DNA from: Rugalucina vietnamica
Taxonomy: Eukaryota > Mollusca > Bivalvia > Lucinida > Lucinidae
Assembly: GCA_964017185.1 (NCBI GenBank)
Contig: OZ024871.1
Location: 63,058,866-63,122,865 of the forward strand
Length of the DNA: 64,000 nucleotides
Direction of reading: 5' to 3'
The notes beneath the pieces are model-generated. The model ran no database searches and was not told the DNA's origin. It saw nothing but the letters and a program-made list of their open reading frames with translations. Below, one piece after another: positions 10,962-22,200 of the stretch (positions are counted from its first letter, which is position 1; each line of letters opens with the position of its first letter). The translations under genes were made by a program, and so were the position numbers.

Positions 10962-13900
10962 CTATATAACAAGAAGGAGAAGAATATTTGTACAGTGTCA
11001 TGAGAAAACCAACATTTTGCCTAAGCGAAAACAAAGACGCAGATTAGCCTTGCAGTAATTTACTTCGAAGCTTTGTTTTCTCTACACGGATAGTACAATT
11101 CCTCTCATGGGCGGATCCAGAGGGGGGGGGGGACAGGGGGTCCGGACCCCCCCCCCCTGGAATTGCCAGATTATTGATATTTGCCATGTTGAAATTTTCC
11201 GTCAGACCCCTTCTGGGAATTTGGAACCCCCCTGAGAAAATTTTCTGGATATGCGCATGCCTCTACTTTCTAAATGCAAACTTTCCAGTCTCTTGCCATC
11301 TTCTGTGCATGTACAGCTCAGTTTGTGTTGGACCTGACAGGCTGTTCGAAAACCGAAAACCATATTGTTGGTTTTCTCATGAGGCGGCTTCATGTACCAC
11401 TTCATGATGGAAACATTCTTCAAAGTACCAAGTATGTCCAAGTAGATGGTTAGAGGCTTTAGGTATCAGATTAAGTAAGGACAGGGATTGTGCTACCCTG
11501 CATGAGAAGTTGGATCATGATCAGCTTCATGATTAAGATTAGTACAACAACAGCTAATCTGCAGCTTCATTTTTGTGTTTGTAAACATGAGTTTCTCAGT
11601 TTGACGGTGATAAGGACTAACAGGAAATAAAAGCTGTTATAATATTAAAATGCAAAGCTTCACTTTCCCTTTAGTCTGATAAGGGGGACGGTTTGTTTCA
11701 TTTCATTAACTTTGTGATTTAGCTCCCAACAATTTTAGCCATGCCATGACTTAGCCTCCCCTTCTCGGGTATTGACCAGTACTTTGGGCAGTTAATGTGT
11801 TTTGCTCAAGGACACAACCCAGCGCCTGCAGGGTTCAACTCTAAACTCTAGTCTGTCACTAAACAACGGCCCTTCCCTGAAAAGGACAATGTATTTATAA
11901 TGGCATCGGGCTTCTTCTCACCTTTTTTTACAACCACTGAAATTGGGAAAGAATGTCCAATTTTTTTCTTTAAATAGGAAAAAATACTGTGTTTTTTATC
12001 CAGATTATGAAAGTTTACCTCATAAATTGGGATTTTTCTGCTAATTGGGAAGGTTTCAGGATAATTGATCCTGTCGGTATGATGTCATAGGTCATTCGTT
12101 TACAAGAGGTGGGTTACTGTGTTTATCGCTATGACCTTGTTCAAAACCAGAAAACATAGAAAATTTCATAAAAGCTTTGTGCATTTTTAGATCTATATTG
12201 TTTCTTCAACTCAAGGTATGAACCCCATAATATTTCTGGCAAATTATGATTTTATAAGCATCTAAATATAACTAAATCACAACAATATTGACAGAGTCAT
12301 ACCCTCTACGGAATGAGAGAAGAGGCCAGAAAGGTACAGTTCCAGTGACCAATATTGATTTTTTCTCACAGAGTAGATTGTCGACCTGGTCAATTGGGAA
12401 ATTTTTCAGCCAACTTTGAAAAAATTTGATACCAGAAACCGGACACAGTTTTGTATCTCTAGATGGCCCTGGCCATGTTCTGTTTGTACTTTCAATAGGT
12501 ATTCTTACCTTTCTGAGCGCTCCTCAAGGCTGTATCTGTTTCAAGTTCTATCTGCATTCTGTTGTTCAATGTTAAGCTGGTGTTGTCTGAAAATACACCA
12601 ACAATAGCAATGCATAATATATGCAGGTAGCAAACACCAATACTGTGCCAATAGCCCAACAGTACATACATGTACATGTATTGTTCATTGGAACAGGTTC
12701 AGTCCGCCAAATACCTTGGAATTACTATCACTGACAACTTGGAATGGGGTCAACATGTAGCTGAAATTTCTTCTAAAGCATTTTCTGCGGCGCAATTTGG
12801 CACTTGCACCTAGGCATACAAAGGAAGTTGCATACCAAACATTGGTTCGCCCTCAGCTCGAGTATGCAGCTCCTATTTGGCATCCCTATAATGAAAGGTG
12901 GAGAAAGTGCAGAAGACAGCAGACAGGTGGGCCTGCAGGCGATGGCATAATACCAGTAGCGTCAATGACATGCTTGATTGGCCATCCCTGGAGGACCGCA
13001 GGCTGAAGTCTTCCCTAACTTTCTTTTACAAGATTCACTCTGGTACAGTGTCTCATTGACAAAGATAAATATCTGACCCCGGCACCCAGACTAAGAAATA
13101 CCAGGGCATCTCATGATTCACAGTACACAAGATACATGTCCTATAGTGATGCCCTGAAGAATTCATTCTTCCCAAGAACTATTCCACTATGGAATAGTCT
13201 TCCTTCTTCAGTGGTCACATCTAAGACCACGGAAGAATTTAAGGCTCTCACTTAAACCATTGGTCCAGAGGTATACGTTTTAGTATGCCTCTGTCTAGCT
13301 TCTTGTAAATTATAGTTTTAATGGCCCATCCCGAATGTTTTCCCCCTGATTTGCTAAATGCAAAATTTAGCCACCCACCCCACACCTGAGGTGATGATCA
13401 GAAATTGATCAACTCAGTATCTGAAGAAAGAAAGAAAATGTAATCAAAAGTGATACTTCGAATTCAGTTCTCAGGGTTTATCCAGGTATCTCCAGGGGAA
13501 GATAAGAGGCCCCTAACCGAATTGAAATTTTCTCAAAAGTATGCAAAATTCCCAATTTTGTCATCTTATACCTGGAATTTAATTCATTCCCAAATAGCAG
13601 AATATTTTCCCAATTTCAGGAAAAAGACCCAGCCATAAAATTTTCTCTTTTAAGATTTAAAAAGAAGGCTCTTTTTTAACTACATGAACTTAGTCTGAGT
13701 GATCAATATCAGACCATTACCTCAGGAGCTGTGGAACTGTGACTTGTTCAAGGCCACAACAAGCAGTGCCCCATCTGAAGATCAAACTCGAGACCCCTGG
13801 GACCAACGTCATACTCTGCACCAGTCTGCTCCATGTAGGGACTCTCCCGTTTCCCCCACACCACTGAGCCTTGTTGCATTTATCCTGAAAGGCCCTGCAA

Positions 13901-15169
13901 ACTGTAGTTGATCGGAGTTAGAAGCAACAGTCAACATCTCTATCACAGATACTTGGGGTTACTGTTTAGATTTTGCAAAAAGCTAATACTTGTACTTTTT
14001 CTAAAAAAAACTTATACTTGTATTTTTTTTCTTCTTCATTTAGCTTTTCTGCATTAGTCCTGACCTTTTACAATTAGAAAAACATGTCTAGAATACACAA
14101 AAAGCATTAGAAATACTGATAAGCAATCACTAATGTAAAGAAAAAACACAAGATAAACAACTTCGCTTTTCCAAATTCTCGACCGTCACTTTGGAAAGAC
14201 AAACTGATTCATTAATCTGTAACTTACAAGAATCTTATATATATCAGCATGTCCGGGAATCATTACGCTTCAAAAGGATGCAGAAAGCTTTAAAATATTC
14301 CATTGCATACCCACAAAATCGGCTGCTAAACAACGATTCCATCGCTACCGCACTGAGGTGGCCGGAAGTGAATAATGGATGTGACTGGATTCCGGGCGTA
14401 CGTTTTAAAACGGCGAAAACGGGTAACCAGCGATCAAACCGAAAGTAACCTCTGATTGCGTCAGACTTGATTGACCAATGAAAACAAGCGGTCCAGTCAC
14501 ATGGCAATTTGGATTTGGTTGCGTCATACCTGATTGACCAATGAAAACAAGCGGGCCAGTCACATGGCAAACGGGATTTCCTTTACTGTAAACAACTGTG
14601 GCCACCTCAGTGCGGTAGCCAGGAGAACTGCTGTTTAACAGACGATTTTGTGGGGATGCAAGGGAATAATTAAATACTTTCTGTGTCCGTTTGAAGCGTA
14701 ATGATTCCCGGACATGCTGATATATATAAGATTCTTGTAAGTTAAGGATTAGTGAATCAGTTTGTCTTTTCAAAGTGACGGTCGAGAATTTGGAAAAGCG
14801 AAGTTGTTTATCTTGTGTTTTTTCTCTACATTCAGGATGGCAGTATTTCGATTGCTTTCTATAGATTCTAGACATTTTTTTTTTTCTAATTTTGCAAGGT
14901 CACGACTATTGCAGAAAAGCTAAAAAGATAACAAAAAATATAATTGTAAGTTTTGAAAAAAAAAAAGTACAAGTATGAGCTTTTGAAAAAAAAAGTCTAA
15001 ACAGTAACCCCAAGTATCTGTGATCTCTATGAGTGAAATGATCTTGAAAATGAAAAACTGAAACAAAACTTTTGCAAAGCAGCTTCTTACCAATTTTTTC
15101 GTTGATATCTACGCCTGGAGATGTAAAAAGAGCTTTCCGAACATCCGTATTTTCGTTTGGAGATGCCAT
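10858..15169 (-). CDS. ANAPC16: ANAPC16, anaphase-promoting complex subunit 16 (three exons)
   Basis: Three exons join in frame (15169-15091, 12586-12509, 10961-10858; 79+78+104 bases) into an 86-residue protein with stop. The N-terminal part contains VRKALFTSPG, matching the conserved RKALFT-P block of APC16. The C-terminal part has DDWRYEPIEKLI, matching the family's D-E-W-R-F-K-P-I-E-Q-L ending. A helical, charged stretch (AQKDAHEQRMKKFRQTAKHL) precedes it. APC16 is a small structural subunit of the anaphase-promoting complex, the ubiquitin ligase that drives mitotic exit. Vertebrate proteins are about 110 residues, so this one is shorter, mainly before the RKALFT block. All junctions are GT-AG with phase 1. 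Intron 1 carries a foldback element and LINE debris. A longer alternative N-terminus is not excluded. Confidence 0.85.
10997..11391. mobile_element. MITE 'GAGCCGCGTCATGAGAAAACC' copy 1, interrupted
   Basis: Ends gtcatgagaaaacc and gttttctcatgaggcggc. Its core has gcgaaaacaaagacgcagat and ctacacggatagtacaattc. An unrelated piece with runs of G and C (about 11106-11275, beginning gggcggatccag) splits it. Confidence 0.6.
11740..11880 (-). mobile_element. tRNA-derived SINE fragment
   Basis: On the minus strand it reads gttgtgtccttgagcaaaac, then acattaactgcccaaagtac. This is the same body sequence that follows the tRNA-like head of the SINE at 62637-63660. The flanking 11450-11740 and 11880-12500 hold nothing I recognise. 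Confidence 0.5.
12509..12586 (-). CDS. ANAPC16: ANAPC16 exon 2
   Basis: Acceptor gtattttcag, donor CAGAAAG|gtaagaat. It encodes residues 27-52 plus one base, beginning DNTSLTLNNR. Phase 1 on both sides agrees with exons 1 and 3. Confidence 0.8.
12690..13440 (+). pseudogene. non-LTR retrotransposon 3' end (reverse transcriptase C-terminus)
   Basis: Frames read in pieces: AKYLGITI, then a segment with RPQLEYAAPIWHPYN, then LEDRRLKSSLTFFYK, and finally a segment containing FFPRTIPLWNSLPSSVV. These are the usual C-terminal blocks of Jockey/CR1-type reverse transcriptases. Frameshifts separate them, so the copy is dead. The tail gatcagaaattgatcaactc plus agtatctgaagaaag at 13396-13425 recurs inverted at 15376-15411. 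That suggests a shared 3' end. Confidence 0.75.
13942..15024. mobile_element. long foldback element in ANAPC16 intron 1
   Basis: Arms of about 420 bases (13942-14363 and 14600-15024) are inverted copies. They start with atcacagatacttggggtta and end at gctaccgcactgaggtggcc. Small indels and substitutions separate them. The loop carries two direct copies, 63 bases apart, of a segment with gattgaccaatgaaaacaag and ccagtcacatggcaa (14458-14507 and 14521-14570). There is no transposase, and the open frames inside mirror the palindrome. Confidence 0.8.
15091..15169 (-). CDS. ANAPC16: ANAPC16 exon 1 (start)
   Basis: It starts at ATG (15169-15167) and encodes residues 1-26 plus one base of codon 27. 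The donor is AAATTG|gtaagaag. It holds the conserved RKALFT motif. Confidence 0.8.
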
Positions 15170-15375
15170 TCTGTTGAATAGTTGACAAATAGACAGTTCT
15201 AAAGCTGTTATTTTCAACTTGAATTGAGTTCAACTTCAAGAGAAATTATCTGCTCCTTTTCTACTTTCGTTTCAGAATAACCTCATCGATTGAAAAGAAC
15301 CGAATGTACCATTTTCGGTCCAGGTCGTTTCGATACCAAAAACTGGAATTAGTCGTTTCTCAAACCCCCATGTCT

Positions 15376-15425
15376 TTCTTCAGATACTGAGTCGATCAAT
15401 TTCTGATAATCACCCCAGGTATTTA
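15376..15425 (-). mobile_element. LINE 3' tail fragment
   Basis: The inverse complement matches the tail of the LINE at 13396-13425 (tatcagaaattgatcgactc then agtatctgaagaaag). Only the terminus is present. The rest of 15170-15775 shows no gene. Confidence 0.45.
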
Positions 15426-15776
15426 GTCTCAGTCGATTCGCAGATGATATAATACTAAATACAGCAGATTCATAATAATGGTTAGTTACCATATACTCAA
15501 CCTAGACCATTTAGGGTTGTCTTCTCGACATTACGCTTCACAAGTGTTCTGTGTCTGTCACATTCACACAGCTGATATACATGTAGGTCCTAATTGTCAA
15601 GAGTTGATAAAGAAAAAAATATCATCCATAAAATCAGCTGTAAAACACCAGTCATTTAAAAAAAAAACGGGTATCTGAAGTTCAAAACACTTGTAAAGTG
15701 ACATAAATGCTTGGAAAGAGATGTACGCATATTGGGAGTGATTATACTATAGAACAAAGGTCTAACAAGAAGTTTA

Positions 15777-15890
15777 ACCAGATGTCCAATGGTCCTGTAC
15801 ACGTTCACCTGGGATCTGAGATATATTAACCAATAAACTTGCTTGACTTTAATGGTCATATACAAGTATAGATCTCAATAATATGGTGTA
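15777..15890 (+). repeat. terminus of 'gaccaatggtcctgtaaacgctcacctgag' repeat family
   Basis: gtccaatggtcctgtacacg, ttcacctgggatctgagata and the following atattaaccaataaacttg resemble the element ends at 27978 and 60500. This copy is short and degenerate. Confidence 0.45.
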
Positions 15891-15973
15891 CCAAGAGGCT
15901 CTTAATCGGATTTATTTTCTTTCTATATATACTGCAGCACCCTCTCGCGAGGATTATGTGCAGGTTTTTTCGT

Positions 15974-15974
<1 letters not shown>

Positions 15975-16016
<42 letters not shown>

Positions 16017-16357
16017 TTTGTTTGTTTGTTTTCTTGTTACTCCCATCAATCAATTTCTGATTATTCTTGGGAGGTGTACATTGTACACTCCGGTGTGTTT
16101 TGCAGGATGAGCCTACATGCATGAGGATAGAACCTGTGTAGGGATCTTTAACCTGCACAGGGGATGACTGTCCCTGCACAGGGGGCCTCCAGTTAACGTC
16201 CCGATCCGAAGGACGGCGCACTTTATCATGTCATTCCTGCAAATGACACGAAGGGAAGCAAGTTCGAACCAACAAATTTTCCTCGCCGCCGGCGGGGATC
16301 GAACCCGGGACCTCTAGCACAAGAAGCCAGTGCGCTAACCACTCGGCTACCGCGCGT
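15975..16357 (-). mobile_element. tRNA-derived SINE with poly-A tail
   Basis: On the minus strand the head at 16357-16284 reads GGTAGCCGAGTGGTTAGCGC (box A-like) and later GGTTCGATCCC (box B). The body holds cgccgtccttcggatcggga, cgttaactggaggcccc and gttaaagatccc, a core seen in many marine-invertebrate SINEs. It ends in (CAAA)n and about 40 A residues (15975-16032 on the plus strand). Head, body and tail all point to a full-length minus-strand insertion, not a functional tRNA gene. Confidence 0.8.
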
Positions 16358-16418
16358 CAAAGAAAATGTTGATATGAAAAAAGTATGATAGTGTTAGTAT
16401 GGAGAAGAAGTAAAAAAG

Positions 16419-16751
16419 TTAAAAGCTGATAAAAACAACATATCCTGGATTTATGGCATAATTAATGTGGTTAAGGCTACAAATGGCAGACCTGAACGTA
16501 GTCAGGTCTTCTGAAAGGACAGCAGAGGTCGGAAGGTTGTTCCACTGCACGATTGCCAAAGGGAAAAATGAATATTTATAGTATATAGCTGTTGTTTGGA
16601 TCTGAATAAAGTGGTATGGGTGTGTAGATCTTGTCATTCGGGTCTGTCTTTGGATGTAAGATGGTAGTGGTATCTCAACCAAACCATGTACTATTTTATA
16701 GAACATTATGAGCCGGGCATCTGCACGTCTTTGTTTTATAGCATATATCAT
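16419..16751 (-). pseudogene. non-LTR retrotransposon fragment (RT C-terminus)
   Basis: A 110-codon frame with RRADARLIMFYKIVHGLVEI, LPSYIQ and FFPLAIVQWNNLPTSAVL. This is the typical C-terminal end of CR1/L2/Jockey-like polyproteins. The catalytic part of the reverse transcriptase is absent, so this is a 5'-truncated copy. It lies directly beyond the SINE and beside an A/T-rich repeat at 16751-16870. Confidence 0.75.
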
Positions 16752-16904
16752 TAATAATTATTGTATACACCCAAATTAATTATGGTTTACATGGTATACA
16801 TACACCCAAATTAATTATGGTATATGCTATAATGCTATTGAATTTTGGTATTTTTGAAAGGTTTTTAACTTTTTACCATAATATTTTTTCATTTATTTTA
16901 TGTT

Positions 16905-17460
16905 TTGCTACTGTAGGCCATGTGGCCATCTTGGTCATGTGACTTGAATCATTTATACAGACTTTCACCCCCCCCCCCCTTCCTAAATGCTTCACATAAA
17001 ATTTTTTCTTTGATTGGCCTAGCAGTTTCGGAGATGTTTGAATATTATGGTCATATACATAGCTCCGGGGCAGGGGCAGACAACCCCCTGGGGACATTTT
17101 TTTCATAAACATAAATATTCTGTCCATCTGCATACACCCAGCGATACCCATCCCCCCACCCCATATTTAATTACATTTATTAATTTTCCCCATTTAAATG
17201 CATGGGCGACTTAAATCAACCTTGCCGTAAACTAGGCCATTGTCATCGAAGGGTCATAATATATATAAACTTTGTAGAGCTCCTCTCCCTGACGCTTCAT
17301 TCCAAGTTTCAAAATCATAGACCTTCTGGTTCTTTAAAAGTTTTTTCTATTTATAGCCATGGCGGTCATCTTGGTCATGTGACCTGGACCATTTATACAA
17401 ACTTTAATTCCCCCTTCCTAAGCATGCATCATATGAAATCTGAAAGAAGTATGTACGTGT
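16905..17460. repeat. fragment of the 'atggcggccatcttggtcatgtgacc' repeat family
   Basis: It contains ccatcttggtcatgtgactt, ttcacataaaattttttctt, tgattggcctagcagtttcg and a second unit at 17358. The same units are in the arrays at 27978-29522 and 60498-61490. The frames seen here are repeats. Confidence 0.6.
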
Positions 17461-18335
17461 AAGTTCAAATGTGTATAAAGATACGAGGCAAAATCACTGA
17501 ACCGTGAAATCAGGCCACAGTGACCTATGATCCCTTTGGGGTGAAATGTCTGGTCCTACTCACTCATAATGTGAAAAAAGTATGTTCATACTTATTGAGT
17601 GTCAAAACATAAGGCAAAATCACTGAACCATGAAATTAGGTCACAGTGACCTATAACAACTTAGGAGTCAAAGGTGTGGTCCTACACGATCATAATGTAA
17701 GTAAGTAAGTAAGTAAGTAATTTCTTTATTTAAAGAGGGTAGCTCGGTTGGCATAGCCAATCTTCCCCGAGGCCCTCTAAACATGTACAAACAAGATACA
17801 ATAAAACAAAAATTATACATGTACAATGATGTCATTTGTTGACAATGTTTCGAGCGATGGTAAGGAAATCATTTTACTGGGGGACTTCAACAAAAACTTA
17901 TTAAACGAAAACAAAGATATAGAATGGGAAAATTTTGTTACCTCATTAGGCTTGAATATTTACAATGTGAATGAAGTATGTTCATATTTCATTTAAGTGT
18001 AAAGATACAAGGCAAAGTCACTGAACCATGAAATAAGGTCACAGTAACCTATAATTACGTCGGGGTCAAAGGTCTGGTCATACTCAAAATGTGATTTAAG
18101 GATGTTCATACTCTCATTGAGGGTGGAACATAAGGCAAAGTCACTGAACCATGAAATTAGACCACACTGACCTATAACTACTTTGGGGTCAAAGGTCTAG
18201 TCAAACTCACTCATAATGTGATCATATACCCACTGACTCTGAAGATATAAAAAATCACTGAACCATGAAATTAAGTCACAGTGACCTATAAGCACTTTGG
18301 GGTCAAAGGTATGGTCAAACTCACATTGTGCGATT
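17461..18335 (+). repeat. tandem satellite of about 125 bases
   Basis: About seven degenerate units contain caaaatcactgaaccatgaa, attaggtcacagtgacctat, then ggggtcaaaggtctggtc and actcactcataatgtg. The unit is the same as in the element at 32290-34200. The array is interrupted by a LINE insertion at 17697-17968. Confidence 0.75.
17697..17968. mobile_element. rearranged LINE insertion (endonuclease piece plus inverted 3' end)
   Basis: On the plus strand 17865-17966 encodes EIILLGDFNKNLL and onward to LGLNIYN. This contains the GDFN motif of the LINE apurinic endonuclease. Left of it, 17697-17815 reads on the minus strand as a LINE 3' end: tctttaaataaagaaattac, then repeated ttac units as tail. 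The two pieces face opposite ways inside one satellite unit. Confidence 0.6.
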
Positions 18336-18393
18336 TGGAGAATCTACTTTACGTCATATTGAGTATTAACAAGCTAATAATAAATGTGAACAT

Positions 18394-19214
18394 TGTTACG
18401 TGCCAGGCGTAACTAGAAGATTAAGGAAACCAACAAGTTGGTTAGCCAGCAACAAGCTTTGTTTAAAATTTAACAAATTTATTTAGAAGTGATTTAACCA
18501 GTAATTACATGTGAAACAATCAAAAGCATATATACAATCAAACAAAAATGAATGTACAATACCTTTCAAGATGTTAATTCCCTTAAAGAATGTCTGAATG
18601 TCCCTCAGAATTTTTTAACACAAGTCTGTATCAGTTTCTGATCCCAAGAATTAAAGTTTGTTTCAAAATAGCACTATGTCCCAATCCAGAATCGAATATC
18701 ACAAAGTAATCCAAGAATAAGTTTAAATTCCAGTAAGATAGATTTTGACTTCTTAATAGTAACAGTACCCAAAGATTGTCCTTATGAAAATTTGTAGCCC
18801 TTATATAGCACTGAGGAACATTCAGGATTCTTCCAGCAAATTCTATGATATCATATACTAAAAATAACAAGTTGTTTACCAAAATTTAATCTTCTGGAAT
18901 ATTCTAGAGAGGCCATTATCCTTCCACAATATTCTTTTGACATAAAAAAAGATTTTTCTAGAAGATTCTACATCTTTCCAGGTTCTTCCAGATTTTTCCG
19001 GACTTTTCTGTCAAAGAACAATTTGAAATTTCTAGAAAATTCTGAAGTAAACAACCTGTTTATGTCCAATATCTGGGACACTAGAAGTAAATAATTGCTA
19101 AGGACAACAAGTAAACATCATATGTATAACATCATACTTTCCTGGGCATACTCCCTTGGGAAGTTTACCAGTACTGAATGCACATCTTTCAACAAGTAAC
19201 TGTCATACATAACA
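18394..19214 (-). repeat. 3' LTR (821 bp)
   Basis: In element sense it begins TGTTATGTATGACAG and ends CGTAACA. It carries a TATA-like GCTATATAAGGG (18798-18809) and AATAAA (18478-18483), the expected order for an LTR promoter and polyadenylation signal. It has 16 extra bases (near 18490-18506) absent from the other LTR. Confidence 0.92.
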
Positions 19215-19226
19215 CTTCCCCTCTTC
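19215..19226 (-). promoter_or_regulatory. polypurine tract
   Basis: On the minus strand GAAGAGGGGAAG lies immediately before the 3' LTR. This is the usual plus-strand primer position for reverse transcription. It overlaps the last bases of the run-on reading frame. Confidence 0.8.
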
Positions 19227-22200
19227 AAAGAAAAGAAAGTTTTATAAAATAAAGCTTTCTTTTGCAATACTGGATAATTGTATATAATATTTTTAGCAAA
19301 ATTTGTGCAAAACTAATCAAATACAACAGCACAAAGCTGGACATCAGCATTGTAGAGGCACTTAAGCTCTGCTTAGGGTGTCTGGAATGATAATTTCTTC
19401 CTCGGATATGTCTGATGTCAAGATTGTGCTCTTGCAACATGAGACTCCACCTGAGTAAACGCTGGTTCTTGTTTTTCATTTTATGTATGAAAGTCAGTGG
19501 ATTGTGGTCACTGAAGACAACAATTGGTGCATGTGAAGAAGCTAAGTAAACTTCAAAGTGCTGAAGCGCAAGGATTAGAGATAGGCATTCTTTCTCTATG
19601 GTAGAGTAATTTCTCTGATGCTTGTTAAACTTTTTGGAAAAATAACAAACAGGATGGTCAACACCATTGTCATCTTCTTGCAACAATACACTGCCTGCAC
19701 CAACATCACTGGCATCTACAGCCAACTTGAACTCTTTCTCAAAACTTGGTGCTAAGAGAACCGGAGCACTTCTAAGTATGGCCTTGAGCTTATCAAATGA
19801 CTTCTGGCAGTCATCTGTCCAAACATACTTGGCCTTCTTACCAAGCAAGTTTGTCAGAGGCTCAGCTATAGCCGAGAAGTTGTTGCAGAATTTCCTGTAA
19901 TATCCAGCCATACCCAGAAAGCGCATCAGTTGTCTTTTGCTAGTAGGTACAGGAAAATCTGAGATAGCCTCAACTTTAGCTTCTACAGGTTTTACCTGAC
20001 CTTGACCTACAATGTGTCCAAGAAATGTCAAGTTTGCATGGCAAAATTCACTTTTTGCCAAGTTCACAGTTAGTTTAGCATCACTTAACCGGTCAAAGAA
20101 TGTTCTGATTGTCTGCAAGTGTTGTTGCCACTCCTCACTGAAGATAATAGCGTCGTCAATATAGGCTTTACAGCCATCCAGATTGGAAATCAAACTGTTG
20201 ACCAGCCGCTGAAAAGTCGCAGGCGAGTTCTTCATTCCAAATGGCATGACTTTATACTGGTACAGTCCATCTGGTGTAACAAATGCCGAGATCTCCTTTG
20301 CTCTGTCCGTGAGGGGTATCTGCCAAAATCCCTTTAGCAGATCGAACTTTGTAACATACTTGGCATGTCCAATATTATCAATGCAGTCATCGATTCGTGG
20401 GATGGGAAAAGTGTCTGTTTTAGTGACAGAATTGACTTTTCGATAGTCTGTGCACATTCTAAATGTCCCGTCTGGCTTTGGTACAAGAATACAAGGAGAA
20501 CTCCATTCACTTTGGCTGGGTTCAATGAAATCATTGTCCAGCAAATATTGAACTTCTTCCCTGAGATATTGCTGTTTTACAGGGTTCATTCTGTAAGGAT
20601 GTTGCTTTACAGGTTTTGAACCTTCAATAATGTCAACATCATGATAGATTTTGTCAGTTCTGGATGGAATGTCCGGAAATAAGTGCTCATATTCGAGAAC
20701 TAACTGTTTCAGTTCAAGTCTTTTGTCTGAATCAAGGTGAGACAGTTTCTGATCAAGATTCTGTAGTATGTCAGAATTCTGGAGTTTCGATGACGAGGGA
20801 TCAGATTTCTCCAAGTTGAAGTCCTCAGAGTCCATTTGATTTTGTTCATGAGGGACAGAATTAACTATATTTACTGATGAAATAACAGAACTATCCCTAT
20901 CAATATACTTCTTGAGCATATTAATGTGACATAGCTGTTTTTGCTTGCGCCTCCCAGGAGTGTTAACAATGTAATTCACGTCACTTGACTTTTTATCAAC
21001 AGTATACGGGCCATAATATCTAGCTTGTAAAGGTCTGCCAGGAATGGGCAAGAGAGCAAGTACCTTGTCTCCAGGTTCAAAATTTCTTTCTTTAGCATTT
21101 TCATCATAACGAATCTTCATTTTGCACTGAGCAGATTTGAGATTGGACTGAGCTGCATCACAGGCCTTTGATAGTCTGTTTTTGAAATCAGACACATACT
21201 GAAGTAAGTTCAAAGAACTGTCATCATCTGAGAGAAATTTCTCTTTTAGAAGTTTTAACGGTCCACGTACAGTGTGCCCAAAAACAAGCTCAAATGGGCT
21301 GAACCCCAGAGACTCTTGTACAGATTCTCTTACAGCAAATAGAAGCAAGTGTATGCCTTCATCCCAATCTTTTTCAGTGTCAAAGCAGTAAGATCTGATC
21401 ATGTTTTTCAAAGTTTGATGGAATCTTTCTAAGGCACCTTGGCTTTCAGGGTGGTAAGCCGATGACTTGTATTGCTTAATTCCAAGTTCGTACATAACTT
21501 GCTGAAAAATTCCTGACATAAAATTTGAGCCCTGGTCTGACTGAATAGATTTTGGGAGGCCTACAAATGTGAAGAACTTCACAAGTGCATTAACTATTGT
21601 TTTAGCCTTGATATTTCTGAGTGGGATAGCTTCAGGAAAGCGAGTTGAAGCACACATTATGGTCAGAAGATATTCACAACCTTTCTTTGTTTTGGGTAAG
21701 GGACCTACACAATCAATAATCACTCTGCTGAAAGGTTCATCAAAGGCAGGAATGGGCTGTAACTGAGCTTTAGGAATAGTCTGATTGGGTTTTCCTACCA
21801 TCTGACAAGTGTGGCAGGATTTGCAGTGTTGAGATACATCAGATTTTATTCCTGGCCAGTAGAAATGATTAAGGATCTTGTGATAGGTCTTATTTACACC
21901 TAAATGGCCTGACATTGGAGTTTCATGGGCCAAGTTTAAGATTTCAGGGCGATAAACCCTAGGGATCACAATTTGGTGGTTAACAGTCCACTCATCTTCT
22001 GCTGAGACATCTGGAGGACGCCATTTTCTCATTAATATGCCATTTTTGACATAATAGCAAACAGGAACCTGGGATATTTCATTTTCATTAAAAGCCCTTT
22101 CAAATAAAGGCGAGATCTCAGGATCACTGTGTTGTTCTTTACAAAGCTGTGACCTTGACATCTGGTCATGACCTTGATCATTTGACGTTGAGGGTGAAAG

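Noticed and set aside
14405..14875. 156-codon minus-strand frame and a matching frame at 14191-14448
   Set aside because: The two are mirror readings of the arms of the foldback element, so they do not represent a gene.
16284..16357. Functional tRNA gene
   Set aside because: The tRNA-like head is followed directly by a SINE body and a poly-A tail.
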